Assembly: GCF_000725125.1 (NCBI RefSeq)
Contig: NZ_JFCB01000037.1
Coordinates: 1 to 56,794, forward strand
Source of the DNA: Streptomyces toyocaensis
GTDB lineage: Bacteria; Actinomycetota; Actinomycetes; Streptomycetales; Streptomycetaceae
Length of the DNA: 56,794 bases
Reading direction: 5' to 3'
The notes below the pieces were generated by a model, which ran no database searches, was not told the origin of the DNA, and saw only the letters and a list, made by a program, of their open reading frames with translations. Below are positions 28,683-37,202 of this stretch, piece after piece; position 1 is the stretch's first letter; the number at the start of each line of letters is the position of its first letter. The translations under genes were made by a program, and so were the position numbers.

Positions 28683-30074
28683 ATGAGCACCACGGAGCGT
28701 CCCAGGATCCTCGTAGTAGGCGGTGGGTACGTAGGCCTGTACGCAGCTCGGCGCATCCAGAAGAAGATGCGTTACGGCGAGGCGACCGTCACCGTCGTCG
28801 ACCCGCGGTCGTACATGACCTACCAGCCCTTCCTCCCCGAAGCCGCCGCCGGCAGCATCTCCCCGCGGCACGTCGTCGTCCCGTTGCGACGCGTGCTTCC
28901 CAAGGCGGAGGTCCTCACCGGCCGGGTCACCACCATCGATCAGGACCGCAAGGTCGCCACGATCGCCCCGCTCGTCGGCGAGGCGTACGAGCTGCCCTTC
29001 GACTACCTGGTCATCGCGATGGGCGCGGTCTCCCGCACCTTCCCGATCCCCGGCCTCGCCGAGCAGGGCATCGGCATGAAGGGCATCGAGGAGGCCATCG
29101 GCCTGCGCAACCACGTCCTCGAGCAGCTCGACAAGGCCGACTCCACCACGGACGAGGAGATCCGGCGCAAGGCACTCACCTTCGTCTTCGTGGGCGGCGG
29201 CTTCGCCGGCGCGGAGACCATCGGTGAGGTCGAGGACATGGCCCGGGACGCGGCCAAGTACTACAGCAACGTGTCCCGCGAGGACATGCGCTTCATCCTC
29301 GTCGACGCCGCCGACAAGATCCTCCCCGAGGTCGGTCCGAAGCTCGGCGCGTACGGCAAGGAGCACCTCGAGAGCCGCGGCGTCGAGGTCTACCTGTCCA
29401 CGTCGATGGACTCCTGCGTCGACGGCCACGTGGTGCTGAAGAACGGCCTCGAGGTCGACTCCCACACCATCGTGTGGACGGCGGGCGTCAAGCCCAACCC
29501 GGCGCTGGCCCGCTTCGGCCTGCCGCTGGGCCCGCGCGGCCACGTCGACACCGAGCCGACGCTCCAGGTCAAGGGCACGGACTACATCTGGGCCGCGGGC
29601 GACAACGCCCAGGTCCCGGACCTCGTGGGCCGCAAGGCCGGCAACGAGAACGCCTGGTGCCCGCCGAACGCCCAGCACGCGCTGCGTCAGGCCAAGGTCC
29701 TCGGCGACAACGTGATCTCCGGCATGCGGGGCTTCCCGCAGAAGGAGTACTCGCACGCCAACAAGGGCGCGGTGGCGGGCCTCGGCCTCCACAAGGGCGT
29801 GGCGATGATCGTCATGGGCAAGATGAAGATCAAGCTCAAGGGCCGGCTCGCCTGGTACATGCACCGTGGTTACCACGGCATGGCGATGCCGACCTGGAAC
29901 CGCAAGATCCGCGTCTTCGCCGACTGGACCCTCGGTATGTTCCTCAAGCGCGAGGTCGTGTCCCTGGGCGCGATCGAGTCGCCGCGCGAGGAGTTCTACG
30001 AGGCGGCCAAGCCGGCGCCGGCGCCCGCTGCGGCGCCGCAGGAGCCGAAGAAGACCGAGGCCAAGGCCTCCTGA
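28683..30074 (+). CDS. ndh: Type II NADH dehydrogenase (NDH-2)
   Basis: A 463-residue single-subunit flavoprotein that passes electrons from NADH to menaquinone without pumping protons. It has the FAD-binding ILVVGGGYVGLYAARRI at the N-terminus, the NADH-binding VFVGGGFAGAETIGEVEDM (about 162-180), WTAGVKPNPAL, and the second FAD contact YIWAAGDNAQVPD. The C-terminal part has the amphipathic basic stretch used for membrane attachment (MKIKLKGRLAWYMHRG) and an Ala/Pro/Lys tail. An upstream Rex site indicates control by the NADH/NAD+ balance. The ATG at 28683 has no strong ribosome site. A hairpin at 30090-30131 follows. Confidence 0.95.
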   Translation: MSTTERPRILVVGGGYVGLYAARRIQKKMRYGEATVTVVDPRSYMTYQPFLPEAAAGSISPRHVVVPLRRVLPKAEVLTGRVTTIDQDRKVATIAPLVGEAYELPFDYLVIAMGAVSRTFPIPGLAEQGIGMKGIEEAIGLRNHVLEQLDKADSTTDEEIRRKALTFVFVGGGFAGAETIGEVEDMARDAAKYYSNVSREDMRFILVDAADKILPEVGPKLGAYGKEHLESRGVEVYLSTSMDSCVDGHVVLKNGLEVDSHTIVWTAGVKPNPALARFGLPLGPRGHVDTEPTLQVKGTDYIWAAGDNAQVPDLVGRKAGNENAWCPPNAQHALRQAKVLGDNVISGMRGFPQKEYSHANKGAVAGLGLHKGVAMIVMGKMKIKLKGRLAWYMHRGYHGMAMPTWNRKIRVFADWTLGMFLKREVVSLGAIESPREEFYEAAKPAPAPAAAPQEPKKTEAKAS

Positions 30075-30089
30075 CCCCCGGTCACTCCC

Positions 30090-30131
30090 CGAAGGGGCCA
30101 CCCGCCATCCGTGGTGCGGGCGGCCCCTTCG
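30090..30131 (+). terminator. Terminator of ndh
   Basis: CGAAGGGGCCACCCGC (30090-30105) pairs with GCGGGCGGCCCCTTCG (30116-30131) over 16 positions with one mismatch and a 10-nt loop, 16 nt after the ndh stop. The remaining 250 nt before the next gene show no coding frame. Confidence 0.8.
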
Positions 30132-30382
30132 CCGTTCCCGGGACGTGCTCAGCCACCGACCCGGCCCCGCGGGGCCCCGCCTCGGGGCGGGGAGCAGTCC
30201 GGTGGGGTGCGTCTCGGCATCCGGGTCGGGTGGTGGGTGGCCGGCGCAGCCCTCCGTGCGTCCCAGCGGGTGCGTTTGCGTCCTTTGCCCGGACGTGACG
30301 CGCGCCGGGGGCTGCCAGGGCACGCCGAAGGTGTTTTCGTGGTGAGGACATTCCGGGATTCCCCGTCACGGAGGTGTACACC

Positions 30383-31681
30383 ATGGCAGACGCCGCCCCA
30401 CGGCTGAAAGGCATCCTCGAGCAGTTGCTCGGCACGTCCCTCCCCGTCCGCGTCCGCACCTGGGACGGGTCCCAGGCAGGCCCCCCGGACGCCCCGGCCC
30501 TGGTCGTACGCAACCGCCGCGCCCTGCGCCACCTGATGTGGAAGCCTGGCGAACTCGGCCTGGCCCGCGCCTGGGTGGCCGGCGACCTCACCGTCGAGGG
30601 CGACCTCTACGCCGCCCTGGAACGGCTCGCCGGCCCCGTCTGGGAGCGTGACGGGGACGCCCGTACGCTCACCCGGGCCCTGCGCGACCCCGCCTTCCGC
30701 TCCGCCGCCCGGGACCTCCTCGGGCTCGCGGGCCACCCCCTGCCGCCCGCCCCGCCCCCGGAGGAGGCCCGTCGCCCGCGCCGCGGACTGCACACCCGGC
30801 ACAGCGACAGACGGGCCGTCAGCCACCACTACGACGTCGGCAACGACTTCTACGAGATCGTCCTCGGCCCGTCGATGGTGTACTCCTGCGCCTACTGGCC
30901 CGCCCCGCCCCCGCGGGGCACCCTCGAACAGGCCCAGCACAACAAGCTCGAACTCGTCGCCCGCAAGCTCGGCCTGGAGCCGGGCGGGCGCCTGCTGGAC
31001 GTCGGCTGCGGCTGGGGCTCCATGGCCGTCCACGCCGCCCGTGAGCACGGCGTGCGCGTCGTCGGCATCACCCTCTCCCAGGAGCAGGCCGCGTACGCCC
31101 GTAAACGCGTCGCCGACGAGGGCCTGACCGACCGTGTCGAGATCCGCGTGCAGGACTACCGGGACGTCGCGGACGGGCCGTACGACGCGATCTCCTCCAT
31201 CGGCATGGCCGAGCACGTCGGATCGGAGCGCTACCTGGAGTACGCCACCGTCCTGCACCGCCTCCTCAGGCCGGGCGGCCGGCTGCTGAACCACCAGATC
31301 GCGCGCCGCCCGCAGCGGGACGAGACGTCGTACCGGGTGGACGCCTTCATCGACGCCTACGTCTTCCCCGACGGCGAACTCGCCCCGCTGGGCACGACGG
31401 TGTCCCTGCTGGAGCGCGCCGGCTTCGAGGTGCGCGACGTGGAGTCGATCCGCGAGCACTACGCGCTCACCCTGCGCCGCTGGGTGGCGAACCTGGAGGC
31501 CGGCTGGGCCCGCGCCGTGGCCCTCACCGGCCCGGGACGGGCGCGCGTCTGGCAGCTGTATACGGCCGCCTCCGCCCTCGCCTTCGAGCGCAACCGCATC
31601 GGCGTCAACCAGGTCCTCGCCGTCCGGACCCCCGAGTCCGGCGCCTCCGCGCTCCCCCTGCGCGCCCGCACCTGGAACTGA
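30383..31681 (+). CDS. Cyclopropane-fatty-acyl-phospholipid synthase family methyltransferase
   Basis: A 432-residue SAM-dependent enzyme of the CFA/mycolic-acid cyclopropane synthase family, which methylates or cyclopropanates double bonds of membrane lipid acyl chains. After an N-terminal lipid-binding-like region (1-125), the catalytic part has SHHYDVGNDFYEIVLGPSM, the SAM motif LLDVGCGWGSMAVHAA, GITLSQEQAAYARKR and SIGMAEHVGSERY. The C-terminal RRWVANLEA and WQLYTAASALAFERN segments are also typical. The ATG at 30383 follows GGAGG by 8 nt. It is transcribed alone and converges on the second ABC operon across a 34-bp palindrome. The exact lipid product cannot be read from the sequence. Confidence 0.92.
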   Translation: MADAAPRLKGILEQLLGTSLPVRVRTWDGSQAGPPDAPALVVRNRRALRHLMWKPGELGLARAWVAGDLTVEGDLYAALERLAGPVWERDGDARTLTRALRDPAFRSAARDLLGLAGHPLPPAPPPEEARRPRRGLHTRHSDRRAVSHHYDVGNDFYEIVLGPSMVYSCAYWPAPPPRGTLEQAQHNKLELVARKLGLEPGGRLLDVGCGWGSMAVHAAREHGVRVVGITLSQEQAAYARKRVADEGLTDRVEIRVQDYRDVADGPYDAISSIGMAEHVGSERYLEYATVLHRLLRPGGRLLNHQIARRPQRDETSYRVDAFIDAYVFPDGELAPLGTTVSLLERAGFEVRDVESIREHYALTLRRWVANLEAGWARAVALTGPGRARVWQLYTAASALAFERNRIGVNQVLAVRTPESGASALPLRARTWN

Positions 31682-31705
31682 CGCCGCCGAGGCCCCGCAC
31701 GCCGA

Positions 31706-31739
31706 CGGGCCCCGTCCCTTCCGGAAGGGACGGGGCCCG
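31706..31739. terminator. Perfect 34-bp palindrome, bidirectional terminator
   Basis: The 17-nt arms 31706-31722 and 31723-31739 are exact inverted copies; in RNA the central TTCCGGAA would supply the loop. It lies between the convergent methyltransferase (stop 31681) and ABC permease (stop 31761) genes. Confidence 0.88.
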
Positions 31740-31760
31740 CGTCACGGCCGCGGCCGGGCG

Positions 31761-34289
31761 CTACTCGGCCTTGATCGCCTGGAGCATGTTCAGGCGGGCC
31801 GCCCGCCGCGCCGGCCACAGCGCCGCCAGCACGCCCACCACCGCGGCCAGCAGCAGGAAGAGCCCCATCCGGCCCCACGGCAGGACGAGTTCGTACGTCG
31901 CCATCCTGGACCCGACCAGCTCACCGGCCGCCCAGCCGAAGAACACGCCCAGACCGAGGCCGAGCACCCCGCCGAACAGCGAGATCACCAGGGACTCCAG
32001 CCGGACCATCCGCTTGATGCCCTTGCGGTCCAGGCCGATCGCCCGCAGCATGCCGATCTCCTGGGAGCGTTCGAACACCGACATCGCCAGGGTGTTGACG
32101 ACCCCGAGGACGGCCACGATCACCGCCATCGCCAGCAGTCCGTAGACCAGGTTCAGGATCAGGGTGAACATCTTCGCGATCTCGTTGGAGAGGTCCTGCT
32201 TGTCCTGGACCCTGATCGCCGGGTTGGTGCCGAGGGCCTTCTCCAGCGACTCCTTCGCCGCGTCGGAGGTGCCGTCGGCGGTCTTCACCATGACCATCAT
32301 GTCGGCCGGTTCCGACTGGTGCGGGTCGAGGGCGGCGGTGTCGACCATGATGCCCCTGATCAGCTCGTTGGCCTCGTAGACGCCGGAGACCGTGAGCCGC
32401 TGCTTCTCGCCGTCCTCGTAGGCGATGGTGAAGGCCGAACCGGCCTTCCAGCCGTAGGACGTCGCGGTCTCCTCGTCCACCACGACCCGCGAGCCGCCGA
32501 CCTCGAAGGAGCCCTGCAGGACCGGGAAGGTGGTCAGCTCCTCGATCGTGGCGCCGTTCACGCCGGTCACGAACTCGGTCTCGCCGTCGATGCGGGCGTC
32601 GGCGTTGCGCATCGGGCTGACGGCGGTGACGTCCCCGGCCCGCTCCAGCTTCTTCTCGACGTCCGGCGACAGCGGGTGTCCGTTCGCCATGGACACCATG
32701 TAGTCCGCCTCGATCGCGGAGGCCGCCATCTTGTCGATGGACTTCTGCAGGCTGCCGGCCATCACCGTCATCCCGGTGATCAGGGTGAGTCCGATCATCA
32801 GCGCGGACGCGGTGGCCGCGGTGCGGCGCGGGTTGCGCACCGAGTTCTGCCGGGCCAGCTTGCCGGAGACCCCGAAGACGCGCAGGACCGGGGCGGCCGC
32901 CGCGATCAGCGGGCGGGACAGCAGCGGGGTCAGGATGAAGACGCCGATGATCAGCAGCACCGCGCCGAGCCCCATGGGTGCCTGGCCGTCGGAGCCCTCC
33001 ATCGTCGTGGCCGCGAGGACGACCGCCACGCCGGCCGCCGAGAACAGCGCCCCCAGCGTGTTGCGCAGCACCAGGGACTTGGTGGTCGCCGTGGCGTGCA
33101 CCGCGCTCATCGCCGCCACCGGGGGGATCTTCGCGGCCCGGCGGCCGGGCAGCCACGCGGCGAGCATGGTCACCAGGATGCCGACCGCGAACGCGGAGCC
33201 GATCGTGCCCGGGCTGATCACGAGGGGCCCGTCGGGCATGGGCGCGTCCAGCGTCCCCATCAGGGAGCGCAGCCCGACGCCGATGCCGACACCGGCGACG
33301 AGTCCGGCGACGGCGGCGACCGCGCCGACCACGAACGCCTCGATCAGCACCGACCGCGTGACCTGCCGCCGGGACGCGCCGACCGCGCGCATCAGGGCCA
33401 GCTCCTTGGTGCGCTGGGCGACCAGCATGGTGAAGGTGTTGGCGATGATGAACGTGCCCACGAACAGCGAGATCCCGGCGAACACCAGCAGGCCCTGCTT
33501 CAGGCCGCTCATGGAGGACGCGATCATCTCCGCCTGGTCGTCGGCGAGCTGCGTGCCCGTCGTGGTCTCCACCACGTCGGAGGGCAGGGCCTTCTCCAGC
33601 TGGGCCCGCAGCTCGGTCTCGCTGACGCCGTCCTTCGCCTTGACGGCGATCTCGTCGAAGGTGCCCGCCTTGCCGAACAGCTTCTGCGCGCTCGCCGTGT
33701 CGAACAGCGTGAGGCTGCCGCCGGCCGCGACGTTGCCGTCGTCGGTGGTGAAGATTCCCGTGATCACCGGCTCCAGGACGGGGCCGTCGACCGACATCCG
33801 TACGGTGTCGCCGACCTGGTAGCCGGCCCGCTTCGCGCTCTCCGAGTCGATGAGGATCTCGCCCTCGCCCTTCGGCGCACGGCCGCTGACCAGCGGGTAG
33901 CGGGGGTCGTCGGTGCCCCAGTAGTTGCCGCCCTGCGACTGGAAGCCGTCGCCGAGCAGCTTGCCGTCCTTGCCGGCGATCGCGGTGAAGCCCTGGACGG
34001 TGCCGATGGCCCGCGCGGCGCCGGGCACGGCGGCGCTGTCGTCGACCAGCTCGCGGGTCAGCTCCCGGTACGCGCCGACCTTGTCGCCCTCGGCCTCCTT
34101 CCACTCGGGGGTCACGGCGACGTCGACGTGGTCGAAGCCCTTGGCGGACTGCTTCTGCAGCGCATCGGAGAGGCTGTTGGTGAAGACCAGGGTCCCTGAC
34201 ACGAAGGCCACGCCGAGCATCACGGCGAGCACGGTCATCAGGAGCCGGGCCTTGTGCGCGGACACGTTGCGCAAGGCGGTACGGAACAT
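31761..34289 (-). CDS. ABC transporter permease with two FtsX/MacB repeats (second system)
   Basis: An 842-residue permease with the same plan as that at 6107-8686: an N-terminal helix, a MacB-like extracytoplasmic domain (about 45-255), an FtsX block (about 260-390, ANTFTMLVAQRTKELALMRAVG), middle helices (about 405-500), a second extracytoplasmic domain and a C-terminal FtsX block (VVNTLAMSVFERSQEIGMLRAIG). It lies 53 bp downstream of its ATPase gene on the minus strand. Signature differences from the first system suggest an old duplication with diverged extracytoplasmic domains, hence perhaps different substrates or sensors. The substrate is unknown. Confidence 0.92.
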   Translation of the reverse strand: MFRTALRNVSAHKARLLMTVLAVMLGVAFVSGTLVFTNSLSDALQKQSAKGFDHVDVAVTPEWKEAEGDKVGAYRELTRELVDDSAAVPGAARAIGTVQGFTAIAGKDGKLLGDGFQSQGGNYWGTDDPRYPLVSGRAPKGEGEILIDSESAKRAGYQVGDTVRMSVDGPVLEPVITGIFTTDDGNVAAGGSLTLFDTASAQKLFGKAGTFDEIAVKAKDGVSETELRAQLEKALPSDVVETTTGTQLADDQAEMIASSMSGLKQGLLVFAGISLFVGTFIIANTFTMLVAQRTKELALMRAVGASRRQVTRSVLIEAFVVGAVAAVAGLVAGVGIGVGLRSLMGTLDAPMPDGPLVISPGTIGSAFAVGILVTMLAAWLPGRRAAKIPPVAAMSAVHATATTKSLVLRNTLGALFSAAGVAVVLAATTMEGSDGQAPMGLGAVLLIIGVFILTPLLSRPLIAAAAPVLRVFGVSGKLARQNSVRNPRRTAATASALMIGLTLITGMTVMAGSLQKSIDKMAASAIEADYMVSMANGHPLSPDVEKKLERAGDVTAVSPMRNADARIDGETEFVTGVNGATIEELTTFPVLQGSFEVGGSRVVVDEETATSYGWKAGSAFTIAYEDGEKQRLTVSGVYEANELIRGIMVDTAALDPHQSEPADMMVMVKTADGTSDAAKESLEKALGTNPAIRVQDKQDLSNEIAKMFTLILNLVYGLLAMAVIVAVLGVVNTLAMSVFERSQEIGMLRAIGLDRKGIKRMVRLESLVISLFGGVLGLGLGVFFGWAAGELVGSRMATYELVLPWGRMGLFLLLAAVVGVLAALWPARRAARLNMLQAIKAE

Positions 34290-34342
34290 GGGTGTCTTCT
34301 CGAGTCCAGACGTACGAGGGGGCGGGCGGCGGGCGGGTGGGG

Positions 34343-35113
34343 TCAGCTGGTGCGGCCCTTGGCGTCGAACCGCTTCATGCGGTCGAGCACCGAGTCGGCC
34401 GTCGGTCCGTGCACCTCGTCCACGATCCGGCCGTCGGCCAGGAAGATCACGCGGTCCGCGTAGGCGGCGGCGACCGGGTCGTGGGTCACCATGACGACCG
34501 TCTGCCCCAGCTCACGCACCGAGTTCCGCAGGAAGCCCAGGACCTCGGCGCCGGAGCGGGAGTCGAGGTTGCCGGTGGGCTCGTCGCCGAAGATGATGTC
34601 GGGCCGGGACGCCAGGGCCCGGGCCACGGCGACGCGCTGCTGCTGACCGCCGGACAGCTGGGAGGGCCGGTGGCTCAGCCGGTCCGACAGCCCCACCATC
34701 CGGATCACGGTGTCCAGCCACTCCTTGTCCGGCTTCCGGCCGGCGATGTCCATGGGGAGGGTGATGTTCTCCAGGGCGGACAGCGTCGGGAGCAGGTTGT
34801 ACGCCTGGAAGATGAAGCCGATCTTGTCCCGGCGCAGCCTGGTCAGCTGCTTGTCCTTCAGCGATCCCAGCTCCGTCTCGCCGATGCGCACGGAACCGGA
34901 CGAGAAGGTGTCGAGCCCGGCCACGCAGTGCATCAGCGTGGACTTGCCGGAGCCGGACGGGCCCATGATCGCGGTGAACTCGGCCTGCCGGAAGGCGACG
35001 GAGACGCGGTCCAGGGCGACCACCTGGGTCTCGCCCTGGCCGTAGATCTTCGACAGCTCCGTGGCGCGCGCGGCCACTGCGGTGGTCCGGTCGGCTGGGG
35101 GTGCGGTGGTCAC
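34343..35113 (-). CDS. ABC transporter ATP-binding protein (second system)
   Basis: A 256-residue MacB/LolD-type ATPase: Walker A GPSGSGKST, FIFQAYNLLPTLSALENITLPMDIAGRKP, signature LSGGQQQRVAVARAL, Walker B IIFGDEPTGNLD and switch MVTHDP. Much of its length is recognisably the same as the ATPase at 5322-6110, including the RMKRFDAKGRTS ending (RMKDFDARGRTS in the other). The GTG at 35113 has an AGGAG site. Its leader contains a 9-bp inverted repeat (35133-35160). It precedes the permease in one minus-strand operon. Confidence 0.93.
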   Translation of the reverse strand: MTTAPPADRTTAVAARATELSKIYGQGETQVVALDRVSVAFRQAEFTAIMGPSGSGKSTLMHCVAGLDTFSSGSVRIGETELGSLKDKQLTRLRRDKIGFIFQAYNLLPTLSALENITLPMDIAGRKPDKEWLDTVIRMVGLSDRLSHRPSQLSGGQQQRVAVARALASRPDIIFGDEPTGNLDSRSGAEVLGFLRNSVRELGQTVVMVTHDPVAAAYADRVIFLADGRIVDEVHGPTADSVLDRMKRFDAKGRTS

Positions 35114-35132
35114 GGAATGGACGCTCCTGTCG

Positions 35133-35160
35133 GGACGACGTGTTCTCGGGGACGTCGTCC
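35133..35160 (-). promoter_or_regulatory. Inverted repeat in the leader of the second ABC operon
   Basis: GGACGACGT (35133-35141) and ACGTCGTCC (35152-35160) are exact inverted copies separated by 10 nt, 20-47 nt before the ATPase start codon on the minus strand. It could be an operator or an RNA stem near the ribosome site. Confidence 0.5.
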
Positions 35161-35469
35161 ATCGTTCCGCCGCTTTGCCGCCGTGTAGTCACCCGCTGCT
35201 CCGGTTCCGGGGGGCGACTCCGGGCGGACCGCCGGACGCGGTGTCATACCTGGGGATGACGGCGCACCCTGAGCGGGCCGTGACGAGAACGGGTGGGGCG
35301 CCCTTGTTCGGACGGTGAAATTCCGTCATTCCGCATACATGGCGGACCGTCAGCCGGAAGGCTGGTGGCACGTGCTGACGGCGAGTTCCGGGTGCTGATG
35401 CACCCTCAGGCGCCAATAAAATAAGACAAGATCGGCCCATCCCGCCGTCTGCGGCGTGAAGGTCACCGA

Positions 35470-35475
35470 TAGGCT
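35470..35475 (+). promoter_or_regulatory. Candidate -10 element of the tRNA-Leu(UAA) gene
   Basis: TAGGCT fits the TANNNT consensus. It would start transcription near 35482, about 22 nt before the mature tRNA 5' end. The -35 match is poor. Confidence 0.4.
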
Positions 35476-35503
35476 CGGAGCCGCGAAGCGGAGCCCATGG
35501 CCT

Positions 35504-35590
35504 GCCCGGATGGTGGAATGCAGACACGGCGAGCTTAAACCTCGCTGCCCCTGAGCGGGCGTGCCGGTTCAAGTCCGGCTCCGGGCACCA
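35504..35590 (+). tRNA. bldA: tRNA-Leu, anticodon UAA (bldA)
   Basis: The acceptor stem GCCCGGA (35504-35510) pairs with TCCGGGC (35580-35586), followed by discriminator A and an encoded CCA (35588-35590). The anticodon stem GCGAG/CTCGC (35529-35533, 35541-35545) encloses the loop CTTAAAC, giving anticodon TAA at 35536-35538. A long variable arm (TGCCCCTGAGCGGGCGT) makes it class II, as leucine tRNAs are. The T arm has GGTTCAAGT. It reads UUA, the rarest Streptomyces codon, and is the developmental and antibiotic-production switch bldA. The sequence closely resembles S. coelicolor bldA as I remember it. Confidence 0.97.
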
Positions 35591-35828
35591 CCACGCTTCG
35601 CGCCTCTTGATCGTCGACGGCCCCCTCGCGCGCCGCCGTGCGGCCGACGGCACCGTCCGTATGCGGGTGGAAACCGTGTCGGTTCACCCGGCCGGAGCAA
35701 GCGGATGATCTCCGGACGGTTCCGGGCAGGTACCGGGTCGGTCATGGTTCGGTCCCCCGTGGTGAGGGGAATCACCCGGCCGCGTAGCGTGTTGCGCAGC
35801 ATGACGAGGGAAAGATCCTCCCCAAGCA

Positions 35829-35857
35829 TTGGGGTGAATCCTTTGCCTACCTATTAC
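35829..35857 (+). promoter_or_regulatory. Promoter candidate for the BI-1 family gene
   Basis: TTGGGG (35829-35834) and TATTAC (35852-35857) are separated by 17 bp. The predicted start near 35864 leaves about 35 nt to the ATG. The 308-bp gap 35591-35898 also holds a GGTGA/TCACC inverted repeat (35761-35776) and no gene. Confidence 0.45.
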
Positions 35858-35898
35858 TCTGGAGCCAAGGCCGCATCGAGTGGCCATGGAGGAGTGAA

Positions 35899-36792
35899 AT
35901 GAGGAGCAGAAACCCGGTCTTCTCGCGACGGGGGTTCAGCCGCGACAACGGCTACGCGGGCTTCAACACCGCGCCGCAGGCCGGGGGTCCCGCTGTCGCC
36001 ACGCAGGCCAACCCGTACGCGCAGCCGACTGGCAACCCGTACGCCCAGAACCCGTACGCGCAGCAGGACCTGCAGTACGGCGCCCCGCCGCAGGCCCCGG
36101 CCGCCACCGGCCGGATGACGATCGACGACGTCATCGTGCGCACGGCGAGCACGCTCGGCCTGCTCATCGTGACCGCCGCGCTCTCCTGGGCGCTGCTGCC
36201 GGTCGACGACGCCAACATCAACCGGTCCTACGGCATCGGCATCGGCGCCGCGCTGGTCGGCATGGTGCTGGCGCTCGTGCAGTCCTTCAAGCGCAAGCCC
36301 ACGCCCGCGCTGATCCTGACGTACGCGGCGTTCGAGGGTGTGTTCCTCGGCGTCATCTCCAGCATCGTCGACAACCGCATCGCCGACGGTGCGGCCATGC
36401 AGGCGGTGCTCGGCACCATGGCGGTCTTCGCCGGCGTGCTGGTGGCGTACAAGGCGGGCTGGATCCGCGTCAACCGCCGGTTCTACGGCTTCGTGATGGC
36501 GGCCGCGCTCGGCTTCATCCTGCTGATGGCCGTGAACCTGCTGTTCGCGGTGTTCGGCGGCGGTGACGGCCTCGGCTTCCGCAGCGGCCCGCTCGGCATC
36601 GTCTTCGGTGTCATCGGCATCATTCTCGGTGCCTGCTTCCTCGCCCTGGACTTCAAGCAGGTCGAGGACGGCATCGCCTACGGTGCCCCGCGCGAGGAGG
36701 CCTGGTTCGCCGCCTTCGGCCTCACGCTGACGCTGGTGTGGATCTACATGGAGTTCCTGCGGCTCATCGCGATCTTCAACAGCAGCGACTGA
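35899..36792 (+). CDS. Bax inhibitor-1 / YccA family membrane protein
   Basis: A 297-residue protein. Residues 1-75 are a soluble Pro/Gln/Tyr/Asn-rich tail with NPYAQ repeated (three near-copies). About seven hydrophobic helices follow from about residue 85 to 295, including ALILTYAAFEGVFLGVISSIV and the C-terminal FAAFGLTLTLVWIYMEFLRLI typical of the BI-1/YccA family. Bacterial members are linked to calcium leak and membrane-protein quality control; the function in Streptomyces is unknown. The ATG at 35899 follows GGAGG by 6 nt. The repeated NPYAQ tail may be an unstructured interaction region. Confidence 0.9.
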   Translation: MRSRNPVFSRRGFSRDNGYAGFNTAPQAGGPAVATQANPYAQPTGNPYAQNPYAQQDLQYGAPPQAPAATGRMTIDDVIVRTASTLGLLIVTAALSWALLPVDDANINRSYGIGIGAALVGMVLALVQSFKRKPTPALILTYAAFEGVFLGVISSIVDNRIADGAAMQAVLGTMAVFAGVLVAYKAGWIRVNRRFYGFVMAAALGFILLMAVNLLFAVFGGGDGLGFRSGPLGIVFGVIGIILGACFLALDFKQVEDGIAYGAPREEAWFAAFGLTLTLVWIYMEFLRLIAIFNSSD

Positions 36793-36830
36793 CGGCAGCC
36801 GGCGTTCCGTACGCCACCTGCGTCACAGGC

Positions 36831-36858
36831 AAGGGCCCCGGTGTTCACCGGGGCCCTT
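36831..36858. terminator. Bidirectional terminator hairpin
   Basis: AAGGGCCCCGGTG (36831-36843) and CACCGGGGCCCTT (36846-36858) are exact 13-bp arms with a 2-nt centre. It lies between the convergent BI-1 gene and the DUF4287-like gene and ends in TT on the right and AA on the left, suiting both directions. Confidence 0.85.
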
Positions 36859-36870
36859 CGTCCGTGCGCG

Positions 36871-37101
36871 CTAGAGCAGCTTGCGCGCCGCCCTCCTCAG
36901 GTCGTACTCGTGGACGATCGCCTTGGCGTGACCGTACGCCAGGTCGTACTCGTGCCGGAGCCAGCTGACCTTCTCCTCGAAGCGGAAGAGCGAAGGGCCT
37001 TCTTCGACGGTGCGCAGCCAGTCGGAGATCTCACGACCGGTGCAGTGGGGGATGCGGGCGAGCATGTTGCGGTGGGTCTCTGCGGAGAAGACTTGGGACA
37101 T
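36871..37101 (-). CDS. DUF4287-like small protein
   Basis: A 76-residue protein with an ATG preceded by GGAGG. It contains MLARIPHCTGREISDWLRTVEE and the KVSWLRHEYDLAYGHAKAIVHEY segment resembling DUF4287 proteins, small all-helical proteins of unknown function that are sometimes fused to DUF5655. Strong charge and no signal or membrane segment indicate a cytoplasmic protein. It is transcribed alone, toward the BI-1 gene. Confidence 0.75.
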   Translation of the reverse strand: MSQVFSAETHRNMLARIPHCTGREISDWLRTVEEGPSLFRFEEKVSWLRHEYDLAYGHAKAIVHEYDLRRAARKLL

Positions 37102-37202
37102 CGGCGCCTCCGGACGCTGGGATGTAAGCCGGTCCTTCAGGTCACCGTGCCTGAGCGTCCGCCCGTTGGCAACAGTCCCGCCGCGCCGCGTACGCTCACC
37201 GC

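Larger units (their letters stand above)
35114..35503. other. 390-bp intergenic region between ABC operon and tRNA gene
   Basis: This divergent region serves the minus-strand ABC operon and the plus-strand tRNA. It contains the 9-bp inverted repeat at 35133-35160, an AT-rich stretch (AATAAAATAAGACAAGATC, near 35415-35433) unusual for this genome, and a TAGGCT -10 at 35470-35475 suited to the tRNA. No coding frame is convincing. Confidence 0.5.

Noticed and set aside
35504..35590. tRNA 3' end as a phage attachment site
   Set aside because: No integrase, direct repeat of the tRNA end or foreign-looking DNA is present downstream.
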